NCBI GenBank assembly: GCA_036346255.1
Contig: JAYEVH010000073.1
Location: forward strand, 186,001-250,000
Reading direction: 5' to 3'
From: Ampelocalamus luodianensis
Taxonomy: Eukaryota; Streptophyta; Magnoliopsida; Poales; Poaceae
Length of the DNA stretch: 64,000 bases
Within the stretch, counting starts at the first letter, position 1. Each line of letters begins with the position of its first letter. The notes under the pieces are model-generated. The model saw nothing but the letters and a program-made list of their open reading frames with translations. It was not told where the DNA came from and made no database searches. This document shows positions 1 through 13,200 of this stretch, one piece after another. Both the position numbers and the translations under genes were made by a program.

Positions 1-29
1 TTGATCGGCCTTTGTTGTCGTGCGTGCAG

Positions 30-188
30 ACGGACAAGGCCTCGCTGCTCGCGGAGGTGATCCAGCACGTCAAGGAGCTGAAGCGGCAGACGTCGGAGAT
101 CACGGAGGCGAGCCCGCTCCCCACCGAGTCCGACGAGCTCACCGTCGACGCGTCAAGACGGAGGGCCGAGCGGGAGAGGCCAGCGTAG
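30..188 (+). pseudogene. bHLH transcription factor exon fragment
   Basis: Read in the frame starting at 30 after a plausible splice acceptor (tgcag), this stretch encodes TDKASLLAEVIQHVKELKRQ followed by TSEI and an acidic PTESDEL segment, then stops at TAG (186-188). The first part matches the second half of a plant bHLH domain (end of the loop plus helix 2) of the AIG1/bHLH30-like group, where this exon normally follows an intron inside the domain. The basic DNA-binding region and helix 1 would lie upstream of the window or be absent. The sequence after DELTVDAS (RRRAEREREPA-like, basic) departs from the family and ends early, so this looks like a truncated or captured exon, not a working gene. 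The domain assignment is confident; whether the gene continues to the left cannot be seen. Confidence 0.7.
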
Positions 189-968
189 TACCACATGTTC
201 GCGCGCTAGTACGCTCGCATTTATAACGGCTATGTCGTGCATTTATTGCTCTCTTCTGAGCCGTTCGTGGCAGTAGGTAAATGCGGTAGCACGCATTTAC
301 TTGCGATCTAAGCGATTATCTGCTTATCAGATTTCTCCAAACGGTTATATTTGTTGGTGGGTGTAAATATACCCCAGCGTCAATGGCAGTGTGCTAGACC
401 ACATTTAACATCCTTTGAGCCTTGTGCATCCATTCAACTCCTCAAATTTATTTGTTCACTCATTGGGAGATTGTTGAGCTCATTTAAGTGCATTCATCAT
501 TCTAGTTGATCCTCTTGCACTTGAGTGTCGTCAGCGAAGGTCCTTGATTTGTTACTCTTGGAGTTTTGCCAAACTCCTAGCGGCTTAGCGGTGATTGCAA
601 TGATCTCTTCAAGAAGATTGTGAAGAGGCCGCGCTAAGTGTGAGTGGTTTGGTGTTCACCATCTCAGGAGTGGAGGAAGAACAACCAATAGTGATCGAGG
701 AAAGGCTTATAGTGGAGCAGCTTGATTGATTCAAGCTCCTCAACATGGACTAGTGAAGACTGCAAGTCTTGATACCACGGAAAAACATCATTGTCTCATT
801 AGATTATTTCTAGTCTTTACTCTTCGCATTTATATTTCTAGTTTGGTCTTTGTGCATGTATTGCTTAGCTAGAAGTATAACTTGTTTGACTAAGTTGTTA
901 ATTAACTTATCTCGTTAAATTGTTTAAAAGTTTAAAAACCTCCTATTCACCCTCTAGTCGGTTATCCT
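189..968 (+). repeat. LTR-like retrotransposon debris
   Basis: No gene is visible. The right part ends in a motif (cctattcaccctctagtcgg at about 941) and contains a gataccacggaaaaacatc-like segment near 770. Both are typical of the 3' part of grass LTR-retrotransposon LTRs. No terminal dinucleotides, second LTR or coding region were identified, so family and limits are open. Confidence 0.4.
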
Positions 969-1381
969 TGATCCATAGGAGGACGTGGGCGTGCCAACAC
1001 GATTGGGCTATGACGCGGCACGACCTAGGAAAAATATGGCCATTGGGGGCTTTTTGGCGATGGTCCGTGCTCGCATGGTACGACACGACTCATTTGTCTG
1101 TTGGCCCATAATGTTGGATTTGCAAAAATCGACCATTTGGGACTTCAAAATAACAAACAAAAATCTCAAAATCCCCAAAAATTCTATAAATAGCCACCAT
1201 AACTCCCCTTCTACACCCATCCATTCCTCAACCCCTTCAAATTCGATGTGCAAATTCAAATTCGTTGTGAGATAATTTAGCAAAATTCAAAAAAATGTGC
1301 CAAATTTTGGAAAATTCAATTTTCGTAGCAAGTCTACAAAAGAGGTACAATACTATTCTCAATTATTTTAGATAATGCCGC

Positions 1382-2505
1382 TTGAACTCTAGGGTCACGG
1401 ATATTCTTACTCTAGTGTTGAGTACATATGTTGATTCCTTCTTGCTACATCAGCGATGCGCTTATCGTATTATTAACCTTATAGTCAAATATTGTTTGAA
1501 GATGTTGAATTCACATATTAAAACTTTTCACGGTGCGATATCTTACTTGAATAATTCTAACGTAAGAATAGCAGCATATAAGAACTTCTTCAGGGCGATG
1601 GTTGTACGTCCAAGAAAGTTCGGTTTGGATATGCCGATAAGATGGAACTCAGCTTAGTTGATGCTTAAGTGTCTTTTACCATATAAGTGCATTTTTCATG
1701 TTTTATTGAAACACACTATTAGAGCACTAACTTGAGTGTACTAATGGCGAGCAACATTGGTTCGTTCTTTGAGAAGATACTTCATTTTGGAAATTTTTAT
1801 AAGGCCCTTATTGCTTTGTCATTGCTATTATCCAACATCTTCTATTATTGTGCATAGTATTTTCCAGATTACTAGTCAATTAAAAAACTATGAAAATGAC
1901 ACAGTTTTAAGAGAGGCTGTTGTTAAATACCTTAAATATTAGAGAGAAATCTCTTTCCTATATGCATTTGCATTTATTTTAGATCCTAGAGATAAAATTG
2001 ATGGATTTACTAATATTCTTGATCTTCTTAGTGATGCTATAGGGCTAGACTATTCTAACTATTTTGCAAATATTCATTCTCGATTACATGAGGTTTTCCA
2101 AAGGTGTGAAAATAAGTTTGAGAGTCCACTTGACGACCTCTAGTAGCACCTACCTCAAGTAACAAGATAAATTTGTATTGCAAGGTCTAGGTGAGCTCTT
2201 CCTCCGAGTCTAGGTCTTGTTCTTTGCCGACATCTTCTCAAAGAAGTCCAAGACCAACGTCTCACCTAAGGGTTAGGGAGCTATCCGCCTATCTAGATAG
2301 CGATCGATGATTTCAACTCGGAAAACTTCAAAATTTTGTAATGGTGGCATAACCATAAGTTAACATATCGTGTTAAGTGTTAATTCTTCTGTCTCTGGTT
2401 TCTCTTCAGTGCCTTTGGTCTTTCGGAAGAATATTGGAGGAAAGAAGAACATGTCTCACAAGTGAGATGGTGGAGATTCTTCTAACTATGAAGGCTGAGG
2501 CAGCT
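1382..2505 (+). pseudogene. hAT transposase, central to C-terminal part (RICESLEEPER-like)
   Basis: Several frames together give the signature blocks of plant hAT transposases. HQRCAYRIINLIVK lies near 1,450. DMPIRWNS follows near 1,630. YYPTSSIIVHSIFQI and YENDTVLREAVVKYLKY lie near 1,820-1,940, and FAFILDPRDKIDGF near 1,970. The dimerisation region follows near 2,310 (WWHNHKLTY) and 2,430 (ILEERRTCLTSEMVE). In the family this enzyme cuts and pastes its own element in the nucleus using a DDE catalytic fold and a C-terminal hAT dimerisation domain. Stops and frameshifts occur throughout (for example TAG after WNSA and TAG after KYLKY), and the N-terminal half is absent. The reading frame is cut at 2,505 by a gypsy LTR and resumes at 19,765. 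Family assignment is confident; it is clearly non-functional. Confidence 0.85.
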
Positions 2506-3240
2506 TGGAGGATCTAATAATCCTCATTTATTATTCTATAATCATGTAATATGGCGTTACATGGCATACCCTAATATTATAAGGGAGAGCAAGTCGAGTA
2601 GTCGTAAGATCTCCTACGACTACCCTAGTCGTAAGCATACTCTACGACTATGGTGTAATCGTAAGTCTGCTACGATTACGTCCGGTCGTAAGGTCTTTCT
2701 GCGATCGGTCCGATCGTAAGCTTTTCTCGACTACCCTCTCGGTTGTAAGTTCTTCTATGACCATGCTCTGCACGACTTCCTCACGACTAATTGGGTCCAC
2801 TGTCGGAAGGCCCATTTAATAGTGGGAATCTAAGCGATCAAAATACGTAGTCATGCACGATATAACTGAGATAATTCCACTATCTCTAAGCGGTAACTAT
2901 TTGGACAATGAGGGTTACTACTCCGGTAATTACTCTCATTATTACGCTATAATGGTTGACTAATTAGCCTGGAACGACAATGGCCACCACTGCGTAGTAT
3001 AAATAAGTGTCTTTTAGAGATAGAGAGGAGGAGGCTTTTCTTTCTGGAAGAACAATGAGTAAGATCCTTGACGGACTATAATCCAGATACCCAATACAAG
3101 AAACACAGGAGTAGGGTTATTATTCTCACCTGAGAAGGCCCGAACCTGTATAAAAATCCCCGTGTCTCTCTCGTCTGCGTGATCAATTGTGGAGATCCCT
3201 GAATCAAACAATCTTTCGTAAGATCGGTTCTAAAACACCG
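2506..3240 (+). repeat. 5' LTR of the gypsy element
   Basis: It starts TGGAGGATCTAATAATCC and ends near ctaaaacaccg. It aligns along its length with 19,052-19,759, including the cluster of GTCGTAAG...CTACGAC hairpins (about 2,600-2,770) and the segment agagatagagaggaggaggc near 3,015. Many small differences and indels separate the two LTRs, pointing to an old insertion. Confidence 0.85.
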
Positions 3241-3243
3241 GCG

Positions 3244-3260
3244 TTGGCGCCACCGTGGGA
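3244..3260 (+). promoter_or_regulatory. Primer-binding-site-like sequence
   Basis: TTGGCGCCACCGTGGGA lies directly after the 5' LTR. It has the tggcgcc core found at the minus-strand primer site of many plant gypsy elements, where a tRNA 3' end primes reverse transcription. I did not match it to a specific tRNA. Confidence 0.65.
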
Positions 3261-3670
3261 TCTTTTGGTAATTCCTTGTCAGTTCTTTCTTTTCTTTTTG
3301 ATGCTACCATGGCGGGAGAATGAAACGAGGAGAATTGGTTCGACTTGGCCGTACATGCAGACGTCGACATGGATCTTTGGTTTCAACTACGAACCGAGTT
3401 CGAATCTTCGACGGTGTTGGCGCCTCGGAGATCTTTTATCGATCTCGAGACGCCTCATCGGAGGACATAGGGGATCCTTATCCTCACAACGATGCGCCCG
3501 TAGGAACTCGCTTCCTCGGAGGCAAGGGTCACCACGACCAACAGCAGGAATGCATTGGGGCAAATTCGCAACGCAACGAGTTTTTCCTCCAGGGTTCGAG
3601 TTCCCGAGGCGTATGTGGGACCCGTAATTATCTCCATAAGACCGAGATTAGACAAGGTCTTAGGACATAA
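3261..3670 (+). pseudogene. Leader and possible N-terminal gag remnant of the gypsy element
   Basis: Two overlapping open stretches (from ATGs near 3,301 and 3,320) lie just after the primer site, where gag normally begins. I recognise no domain. The frames are short and end by about 3,670, where the sequence changes character to AT-rich non-coding DNA. The recognisable gag domain only appears after 9,400. The interpretation as leader plus broken gag start rests on position alone. Confidence 0.35.
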
Positions 3671-6600
3671 TCACGGTCTCCGTAAATGAATTCCAATTTA
3701 ACTCTATCCAAGTGAGAGGCTTAGCGAATACTAGAGCCTCAACGATCATGCGCTAGCTCCCTTGCGAGCGGTACATGATTGTCGATTCTCTTTCGATTCG
3801 AAGCACTACACTTAGTGAGTTAAATGGGAATTCATCAACAACGAGTATGACTTATATTGGCTCCCAAAATCAACGACCAATATACTCATACTCTCATCCA
3901 ACGTTGATTACATCCATACAACGCATACAACAAGAGGTCAAAAGACATACTGCATAATAGTCAAAGTCTACAGCTTATTACATGCGGCCGACCGGCCAAA
4001 TTCAAAGTAAAGTATCAAGTAGCAGTGAAGCAAATAAATAAAGCAAAAGACCAGTAGTGGTATGCCCATCACCCATCGGCAACCGACTGGGAGTTAAATG
4101 ATAGCACACTATTCGTTAGTGTCACCCAAGTCAACACTAACAAGATCGTCAGACTCATAATCTTCCTCACCTGAAAAGGCCAGCAAACATCTGGCTGAGT
4201 ACAAGTGTACTCGCAAGTCTTACACAAATAAAAATAGTTATGCATAAGGGTCATTCAAGGGATGGCTCATATTGGTTTAGTTTTGCGAAAGAGACGCAAC
4301 AATTAACATCCTACACATACTAGTTTTCATGTGCCCATTTTAAAATCAGATTTGAAGTAGAAGTAAAACATGTAGTAAAGCATTTCAGTAATAAACAATT
4401 GAATCATACAAACACCAGAGTGGCAGCCCACTTTGATGTACTAAACACATGAACATCCCGTTCATGACGAATACCAAGTTCACCCACAATTTTAATTAAA
4501 AGTCTAACAATAGTAACTCCCGAACTCAAGAGGTTGTCCATAACAGTGGACACGGCTATTCGAATATATTGATACCTGCAGGTGTACTACTTTACCCACA
4601 CGACTTGATTAGCGTAAGCCTCCAGAGGCCTCGAAATAGCACACTTCCTATGGTATGCCGTGGGTAAATCAAGATACGATCATTTTCAGAAGAAAGCCCT
4701 ATTGAGCTAAGTCCCCTTGTGAGATGGTTTCTTGCCTAGTACAAGCATCGATAGCACTTGCTAGGGGCTCACAAGTTATATTAGACATACGATGCAATCA
4801 AAACAAGTAAAATTGGTGCTCCTTGCACACTATAAAGGATTACATCGGCTCCTAGGAGCATAGGATTTCACGTCGCTATGCCCTTACACCACCATGGGAC
4901 TTAACACAATAAAACCCTCCCCTACTTAACCATACAGCACCCATATACGTGTGTGGCGACGAGTGTACTTGAATCAACGCGTTACAAAGTTCGGTCCTCA
5001 ATTGTCGGACAAGTCCTTCCACTTACCCAATGCTCGTGCACAAAGCACCATCACTAACCAACGCTTGTCCGACCAAAGCTCATTTAAAAATGACAAATTT
5101 TAACTCATAAAGCGAATCTGAAGATCTGAACCAAAGTATATAAAGAAGGTTGTGTGTATCCCATAATTGTCGGGTTAGCCCAAGATCAAACTACCGTATC
5201 TAGACTTGCATGACTAAGCAACCCATATTCAATAATCATTACCTCCTATCTTAAGCATGTAGGTACTGGCATAATTCAAGATTAACCTCAAGCATAGGAC
5301 ATAACTAAACTACACATCACAAGAATATTTACATAATCAAAATAGCATGCAAGCAATTATCATTGCACTAACTTAACCAAAGCTGGGATCAAATATGATG
5401 CAAAAGAAAGTTCAAATGATGCTTGCCTTGTTGGTACAGTAGCTGCTCACTCTCGCAGCGTAAGTGTCATATCAATATGCCCGGATCTATATAATTATAA
5501 CATCAAATGAATACTTAGAAAACAACTCAAAACTAAAATGCTCAAAATGCATGATTTTTCACAGTAGTTAGGTCATGATTTTAGATGGATTTAGGTAAAA
5601 GAATTATCCCATTTGGAGTTATGAATTGAAGTTATAATTATTTGAATTTCGTGTTTCATTAATCTAAGTTATGAATTAATTTCTAATTATTTGGCCAAAA
5701 TTTGTAGAATAGTGGTGGGGTAAAAGATTACATAGGTAACTAGGTAATATTAATACAAGTTCAAAACAGTTGAGTTTGTCCCATTTGGAGTTCTTATGAT
5801 TTAGTTATTGATTTTCAAAGTTATCACCTTATATAGTATAAAAAAATGGAGTTAAAGATTATATTCTCCCAAAAATAGTTTCTATGACAGAGGTAATATG
5901 GAGACCATTTTAGAATTAAGTTCTACTGAAATGAAAATTATCAAAAGTGGTCTCACTATTTTGGAGTTTCCAACAATTACTTATGCATTTTTGAAGTTAT
6001 CATTCTTTCTTATTGTAAAATAATGGTTGTAATGGATTAATCTCCAAATACAAAACTCTGCTACAGAGACATGTTTGAAATTAATTTTAATATAAATTTT
6101 ACTAAAAGTGAAAATTTCCGAAGTGGTTTCATGATTTGGAGTTAATATGAAATAGTTATGCATATTTGAAGTTACCATCGTTTTTTCAAAGCAGCAAATT
6201 AACAAATTTTGAATTTCATAAAGTATTTACTCTTTTTCATCGACCGTAAGTATACGCTCAGCCGCAGCCAATGACTTCCATGTGACCCGTGAATAGTATA
6301 TTTTTCGGGCTACTCGTGATGACTTTTATGCTCGACCTGCCGTGGGTCCCACCGTCAATGAACACGGCTCAATGCATTTGGTCCACGTGCACGCGCAAGA
6401 TCGGCACGCAGGTTTAATGCCCAGGTTCCCACATGTCACCACTCCACTCCACTCAGATAACCCCGCAGTTCTCGTGCACGGACCCACGTAAGCTTCATCG
6501 CTTAACTGTACATTATCATTTAATGTTAACCAATCATTAGGTAATTTAATGACGCATCATTTAATGAAATCGACGGATGGCTACGCGAGTCGCTCGTTGC

Positions 6601-8280
6601 ATTTGTTAACGCGCCTGTGAGGTTCCCCGCCGGTTCAGCTGGCGCTTACGCGCCACGGCCGAGCCGCCAAGACTCGCGATAGCTTCGCGCAATAGTGCGC
6701 ATGCAAGGCTTCGAGAAGTGATGGCCAGGTCCGGGTGCCTTTACACCGCTTCGCCAGTTTGAGCTAAGCGCTACGTGTTACCGCAGCGCAAGCAAGATGT
6801 AAAGAAGCTCCGCAATGGATAAACAAACGAGTGCCCGTGGTCCTAGGGACTATGAGAGAAGGCTACCGAGCAAGGCTAAGAGTGCTCGGGAAGCTTGGAG
6901 ATGCCTGAGTCGGCTGCCACGGAGAAGAAGAATGGTGACAAACGGGCCACATCGCAGAGAGATCCTCGAGCAAAACCAAGACCAAGTGAAAGCTTGGAAT
7001 AGCTTCAAGATCTTAAGAGCATGCTAAGGAGCAAAGATTTGAAGAATGGCTTACCAATCATGGAGGGAAAGTTGTTTCCTACTAAATTGGTTCAATCTTC
7101 GACTAAACGTAAATCTCGCTGCATTACCAAAATAGGTTTAGGGTTTTCATTAACATGCTATATGGCACGACATGATGCGAAAAGTGGAGATCAAACCCAC
7201 CGTAAGTGAAGGGTGACAAGATGGCGCCCACTGAGCGTGCCTCTAGAGCTCCAAGAGAATTTATGATGGATAGGGAGCTACAAGCAACGAGAGAAGCTCA
7301 CATAAGCTAAAATGGATTAGGCATCGAACAAGAAAGAGAAAGGCACCACCCGTGGAAACTTACTCGCCGAGTCGGTACGAGCTTCCTCTCCTCGGTCAAC
7401 AGAGGAGAAGTGAGGAGGAAAGAGGGGTGCCGAGGGGATGTTATGCTCGGCAAGATGACATGGACGAGGCAAGCGGCGGAAGAGGAGGAGCTCCGTGAGG
7501 GCTGCATGCGGGCAGAACACACGCGCAGACCAATTGAGATGCAATTCAGCAGTGCAGTAACGCTGGCCGCGTGGCGTTGGATCTCGCGGCCGCCAACGGC
7601 CGGAGGAAGACGAGTTGATACCTGCGCCCACTCGTGTCACCAGACAGAGCGCTGCGGCGCGAAGCGCAGTGAAGTTATCATCTAATGCGCATCGTCGGAT
7701 TTAGATCCGATGTGGTTGCAGGCATCAGCGCGCTGTTGACTCTCGACCGAGTCGGGTCACTCGGCTGAATCGAAGTCCGAGTCCTGTCCTAGCCAGAAGA
7801 AAGTACGTCATTGGGTTTAGGGTTTGACCTGGAATTATTTCATTTTCTACTTTGACCAGTGATTAAAATTAGAAATAAAATTCTAAAATCATGAAATAAA
7901 TTGAGGGTTCCCTGGGAAGATATAGTCCCCATACAAATTATGAAACCCCACTGCTCATATTAAAATTTATGACATTTAAATTCAAACATGTTGTGTGTCT
8001 ATGAATGTTGTTTGAATTTAATTAGGTTCAAACTAGTCCCAAAAATTTTGGAAAAATTATATTTATTCATGAGAATCTATTTAGTATTTAAATAAATTAA
8101 TCCCTGCATGATGATCACAACTTTTATTATGCATGCTAAAAGAAATTCGAGTTTTGAAGTGTATGTTTATATGAAATGAGATTTTCCAAGTACAATATAT
8201 TATGAAATGATTTGAATTTGATAATGCATGTTAGTGAGATCTTTTATAATCCATTTTAATAGTTGGGCTGTGGACACAAG
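3670..8280 (-). mobile_element. Probable reverse-oriented LTR-type insertion inside the gypsy element
   Basis: About 4.6 kb with no coding domain separates the gypsy leader from gag. Read on the minus strand it resembles very long gypsy LTRs of rice: AT-rich flanks, a GC-rich promoter-like centre (about 6,250-7,700), and downstream phrases such as gagcagctactgtaccaaca (reverse of about 5,430-5,450) that I associate with such LTRs. The right limit may be near 8,278 (ends gacaca). I found no convincing target duplication, so the limits are rough. Alternatively, this is an unusual long leader of the host element. Confidence 0.4.
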
Positions 8281-8283
8281 ATT

Positions 8284-10000
8284 TACTTGACAACACAGTT
8301 CGAAGCCATCATTCGGAGCTTCATCGACATCCGATGGTCCTCTATCTCCGGTATTTCCGCAGAAAGAGGATCGAGCATGTCGCTTTCTCCAAGTCCAACC
8401 GCCCCGACGCAGGTCCACCTACGAGACGGAGATGTTATAACCTGCAGTTCCCTACCGAGGGGTTTACTCAAAGTCGCCAGATGGTGTCGCCGACTACTAC
8501 CCGCGAGGAGGCCTCGAGCACAAGTGGAGGTCATCCACGGAGATCTTCGCCCTTCCTCCGATAAGAATCGCTCTCCCGTGGAAAGGATTGACAATGCTCC
8601 CGACGAGCATACTCTACACCCTCGTGGCAATGGCAGGGCGCCACCACGATTTAACGAAACAAACACTTTAATGAATGTGCTGGACATCCTCAACATTCTC
8701 GCACTCCATTAAAGCCAACTCAGGTCCAAAAAGTCATTCGAGACAACTCGACGATGAGAAAATAGCGTCGTAAAACCTTCCCGGCGTGCTTATTTCCAAT
8801 TGGAGGAAGCTCAAGAACTCCAAAGACATCAACGACTTGCCGAAAACCCGACTCAAAAGCTCGCTCGAGCACTGTGGCATGATCTCTTTGCGAAGAGATC
8901 ACACAAAGGCTTCAGACACGATGGCCAAACTCGAAGCGCTCACGACCACAACCGTGAAGTCGAGTATTATGACTCCCTCTTCCGCCAATGTTCAGATAGC
9001 TCGTCGCATAGAAGGCGGCGTAACCATCACTCACGTCATTCTCCTAACGTAAGAAAGACGCAACAAACCCCCAGGAAAGGTGATCTTTCACCACTTCGGC
9101 GACAGGATGCACGACAGCAAGCGGAATACGAGGAGTATTTCCCTCGTAAGGCTGAAACCTATCATAGGTCCAGCCCTCCTGTGGCTGGGTATCGACGAGT
9201 ACGATCACCCGGCGACATCAACCCTTCTTTTCCGCAAAGAAGGAGGCAAGAGGTTATCTCGGTGTCTGGGCTTTCACCGACCTTCGAGCGTTTGTCTGCC
9301 GCTGCTTGACCAAAGAAATTTGGAGAAATTGATGGAACCCAAAATCCCATCGAAGTTCTTCCGCATTTATACTACAACTATCCGAAAGCCGCAGAGGAGG
9401 AGAGCATGTCATGGCGAATTACCTTCCGATCGTGTCAAGGATCGACACGATCATGGCTTTTAAACCAAACCATTCGAATCGATCTACTCATGGCAACACT
9501 CTGTGATCTTTTGTCGGCAAATTTCGTGGCACTTACAATCGCTCGAAAGAAGGATGATCTGCACCGAATAAGGCGTAACGACCATGAAACGCTAAGTCAA
9601 TTCATCGCGCCATCAAAGTTGGAAATTTATTCGGAAGTTTTGACTCATCCGTGATCGTGGCTTTCAAGCAGGAGTCCGTAGCGTATGATAACAGAGGATA
9701 TCGCGACATCCACCGCCACCGTCGCCGAACTCCTTTGAGATGGCCGATAGGTATGCGATCGCCGTTGAAGCAAAATGAGTGGAACAATACTATCGATCGT
9801 GAAGACAACATCCCAAGAGGCGGCGAAGGTAGCAAGAAAAAGGATAAAAATGCTAGGAAATTTAATAACAAGGCAAAGAGACACAAATCTCCGTGAGTCG
9901 GTTCTAAGGAGGTCCTCGTCCGAAGAGCGACAAGGAGCCACGCAACACCGAAGCAAAATCCCGACGAGGCAAAGGTAAGCACCACGATCGGAGAAACGAC
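8284..10000 (+). pseudogene. gypsy gag remnant
   Basis: Gag forms the virus-like particle that packages element RNA. The recognisable part is the retrotransposon gag domain at about 9,440-9,770. Fragments in different frames include FVGKFRGTYNRSK, then DDLHRIRRNDHETLSQFI, then VIVAFKQESVAYD, followed by a MADRYAIAVE-like stretch and a lysine-rich SKKKDKNARKFNNKAKR tail near 9,830-9,890. Upstream (8,284-9,310) are long open but low-complexity, charged, Arg/Ser-rich frames that may be the poorly conserved N-terminal part. At least four frame changes and several stops are needed to follow it. No clear CCHC zinc knuckle was found. Confidence 0.65.
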
Positions 10001-10229
10001 AAACCTGTGGTGTCCTTTTCATAAAAAGAAGGGCATGATCTTCAGAATCGCCAGTTTTCCTACGAAACTCAAGACTATTACTCGACAAGGGGCCACTTCC
10101 TACTATTGAACAGTAGGCCAAGCAAGTGGATGTATGAGTCTGATGATGAGGAGATGTCGTTTCAGATCCACAACACACCATCGATCACATCTATGGGGAT
10201 CTTCGCATATGAATCGCGTGGCACCAAAG

Positions 10230-13200
10230 TCAGCGAAGCGTGAGGTAAACACAATTGTCAATAAATTACCAAGTGGTCAAGTCACCATTACTTTCGAGAA
10301 AGGTGATTGTCCTATCCTTCGACTAGACCAAGTCGATTTCGATAGTGGTCGAACCCACCATCAACAATTGTCGAGTCAATCGAAGTTTTAGTTGATGGTG
10401 GAAGCTCGTTAAACATACCGCTTACGCAGTACCGGACGAGATGCAGTACCTGTGACAGCAGAAGATCGCACGATATTCATTTCATGGAATCGCATCGGGT
10501 CTTCGCCAAACCAATTGGTCAAGTTTCTTCCTTTAACGCTTGATCACCAAGCAATTTCGTGACGTAGAAGGTCTTTGATATGGTCGATTTCGACACGCGA
10601 TATAACGCCATACTCTGACGACCAACTTTGGCAAGATTCTTAATAGCTACTCATTATGGGTATCAATGTCTTAAGATGCTAGGTCCCAAAGGAGTGATCA
10701 CGATATATCAGGACAAGAAGATGGCGACTTCTTGCGATCGCTGCTCCTCGAGATGGTTGGACAACTACCAACTCGAGATTTAAAGTCACCCTTCGACTAG
10801 CAAGTCGTAAGCTTCAAAGCCGCATACCTAAACCGAACGCACTGTGTCAAAGAGGTTCCTCTCGACGCGAGGAGCCCTCAAGATCGCTCGATTGGGATTC
10901 TTCCGACCAAATAGGAAGACACCTCATTACTTTCTCCGTGCAAACGCCGATGTCTTCACGTGGCAAGCATCCGACATGCCCGAGTCCCTGTGGAAGTGAT
11001 CGAGCACAGCTAGCTTTACTACCGATAAACTACCCAGAAACAAAAATTACGAGATTTGCCCCGATCGACAAGATGCTATTAGATCAAAATTGACAAGTTG
11101 CTTAAAGCAGCTTCATAAGAGAAGTCGACCACTCGAGTGGTTGGCCAACCCCGTAATGGTTAGAAAGTCGAACGGCAAATGGCGACGTATGGACTTTATC
11201 GACCTTAATAAAGCTTGTCCAAAAGATGATTTTTTACTCAGACGATCACCGTTGACTCTCATCGCAGGATGTGAAATGTTGAGTTTTCTAGATGCATACC
11301 GTTACCACCGATTAGTATATGTCGAGGAGATGAGGAGAAGACCGCTTATTACACCGCTTGGGATATTTTGCTATGTCAAATGCCATTCGACTTAAAAATG
11401 CTCGAGCTTCTTTTCGCTTGATGCAAACGACTTTTGCTCCTCAACTAGGCCAAACCCGAAAGCCTATGTTGATGATCTAGTTGTAAAAGCAAAGAACGAC
11501 TCAATCATATCACGACTTACAGAGACTTTCGACAACCTCAGAAAACACCACTTGAAACTTAATCCCGAGAAGTGTGTGTTCGGGGTCTCTTCGGGGAAAT
11601 TACTTGGATTTCTGGTCTCTGCACGAGGAATCGAAGCAAATCCCGAAAAGATAAAAGCCATCACGCGATGCGCTTCGACGCACGAAGAAAGAAGTCCGAA
11701 CTCACAGATGCATGGCGGCGTTAACTCGCTTCATAACACGCCCTGGGAAAAAGGACGCTTTCTTCAAACTTCTAAGGAAATATGAAGGCTTCGAGTAGAC
11801 GAAAGAGGCTAACTTAGCCTTCAAGGAAGTCAAGAGGTATCTTACAAGTGCTCCTGTCCTGGTTTCACCGAAACCAGGAGAGACGCCTAATTTACCTAGC
11901 CGCCACTCCACAGCAAAGGAGCGCAGTGTTGGTCGAGAGCGTGAGAACATTCAACGCACCAAGATACTACGCTAGTGAGGTTTTACACGAACCTAAGGAG
12001 CGCACTCGTGTTCAAAACTTCTATATGCCCTCCTCATGTCTTCGAGGAAATCGCGCATTATTTTCAAAGACAAACTAGTTGTGCCGCCCGAGTTTCATGG
12101 GAGCGATCCTCCAAAATAGGGAAACAATGGACGCATGGCAAAATAGTCACCGAATTTGGGGCGCTCGACATCCATTTCGTGTCAACGACCATTAAATCCC
12201 TGATCTTGGCAGACTTTGTCGCCGAATGGACAAATCATGAACTGCTCAGATTCCCAAGACGATTCTACGCATCATGGATCGATGTACTTTGACGGGTCGC
12301 CACGATAAGTGGTTCAGTGGTGGGTGGTCCCGAATCTCGCATCGAGAAATCTTAAAATATGCCATACAATTAAACTTTCGTGCCACTAACAACGTGGCGA
12401 GCACGCAAGGTTTGCTAGTCGGTATACGAGCCGCGAAAGCGCCTCGATTCGACACGACTACTCGTAAGAGGAGACTCTCAACTAGTCGTGAATCAAGCCT
12501 AAAAGAGTACCTGCTCCAATTCGACCATGTCCCTGCACTTATCGGAAGTTCGAAAGTTAGAAAAGCATTTTTGGGTTTTGAGACACAATTTATCCTTCGA
12601 AAGGATAATTTTCTCGCAGACCAACTAGCTCGTCTAGCTTCTTCTCGATCCTTGGTACCGAAAGGGGTGTTTCTGGAACAGCTTCAAAAGCCATCTATAG
12701 TCGAAAAACTAGAGACGCCTCCTATAGAAACAACCTATCTGGAGTACGAAGATACATGAATGAATTCCATCTACATGAACCTTCAGACGGGTTCTGTACC
12801 CGATGACGATCTAGAAGCAGATCGCCTATCCCGAAAGGTCAAAATGTATATTTTGGTCGAAGGTGTCCTTTATAAAAGAGGAACACAAGGGGTGCTCATG
12901 CGATGTATTCCGTAGAGCGAAGGATTAAAACTCCTTCACGACATACGCGGAGGGATCTGTGGAACTCATGCTTCCTACAAAACGCTGGCTCTGAAAGCCT
13001 TCGACAAGGTTTTTATTGGCCACAAATTTCACGATGCCAGAGCAAGTTAAAAGTGTGTACAAGGCAGCTTCATAATCGCCAAATACACCAACCTACTCAG
13101 CGTTGCAAACAATTTCTCTGCCTTGGCCTTTTGCAACATGGGGTCCCGATATCCTAGGACCGTACCTGTAGCTCCAGAGGTTTTGAGTTCCTTTGTGGCC

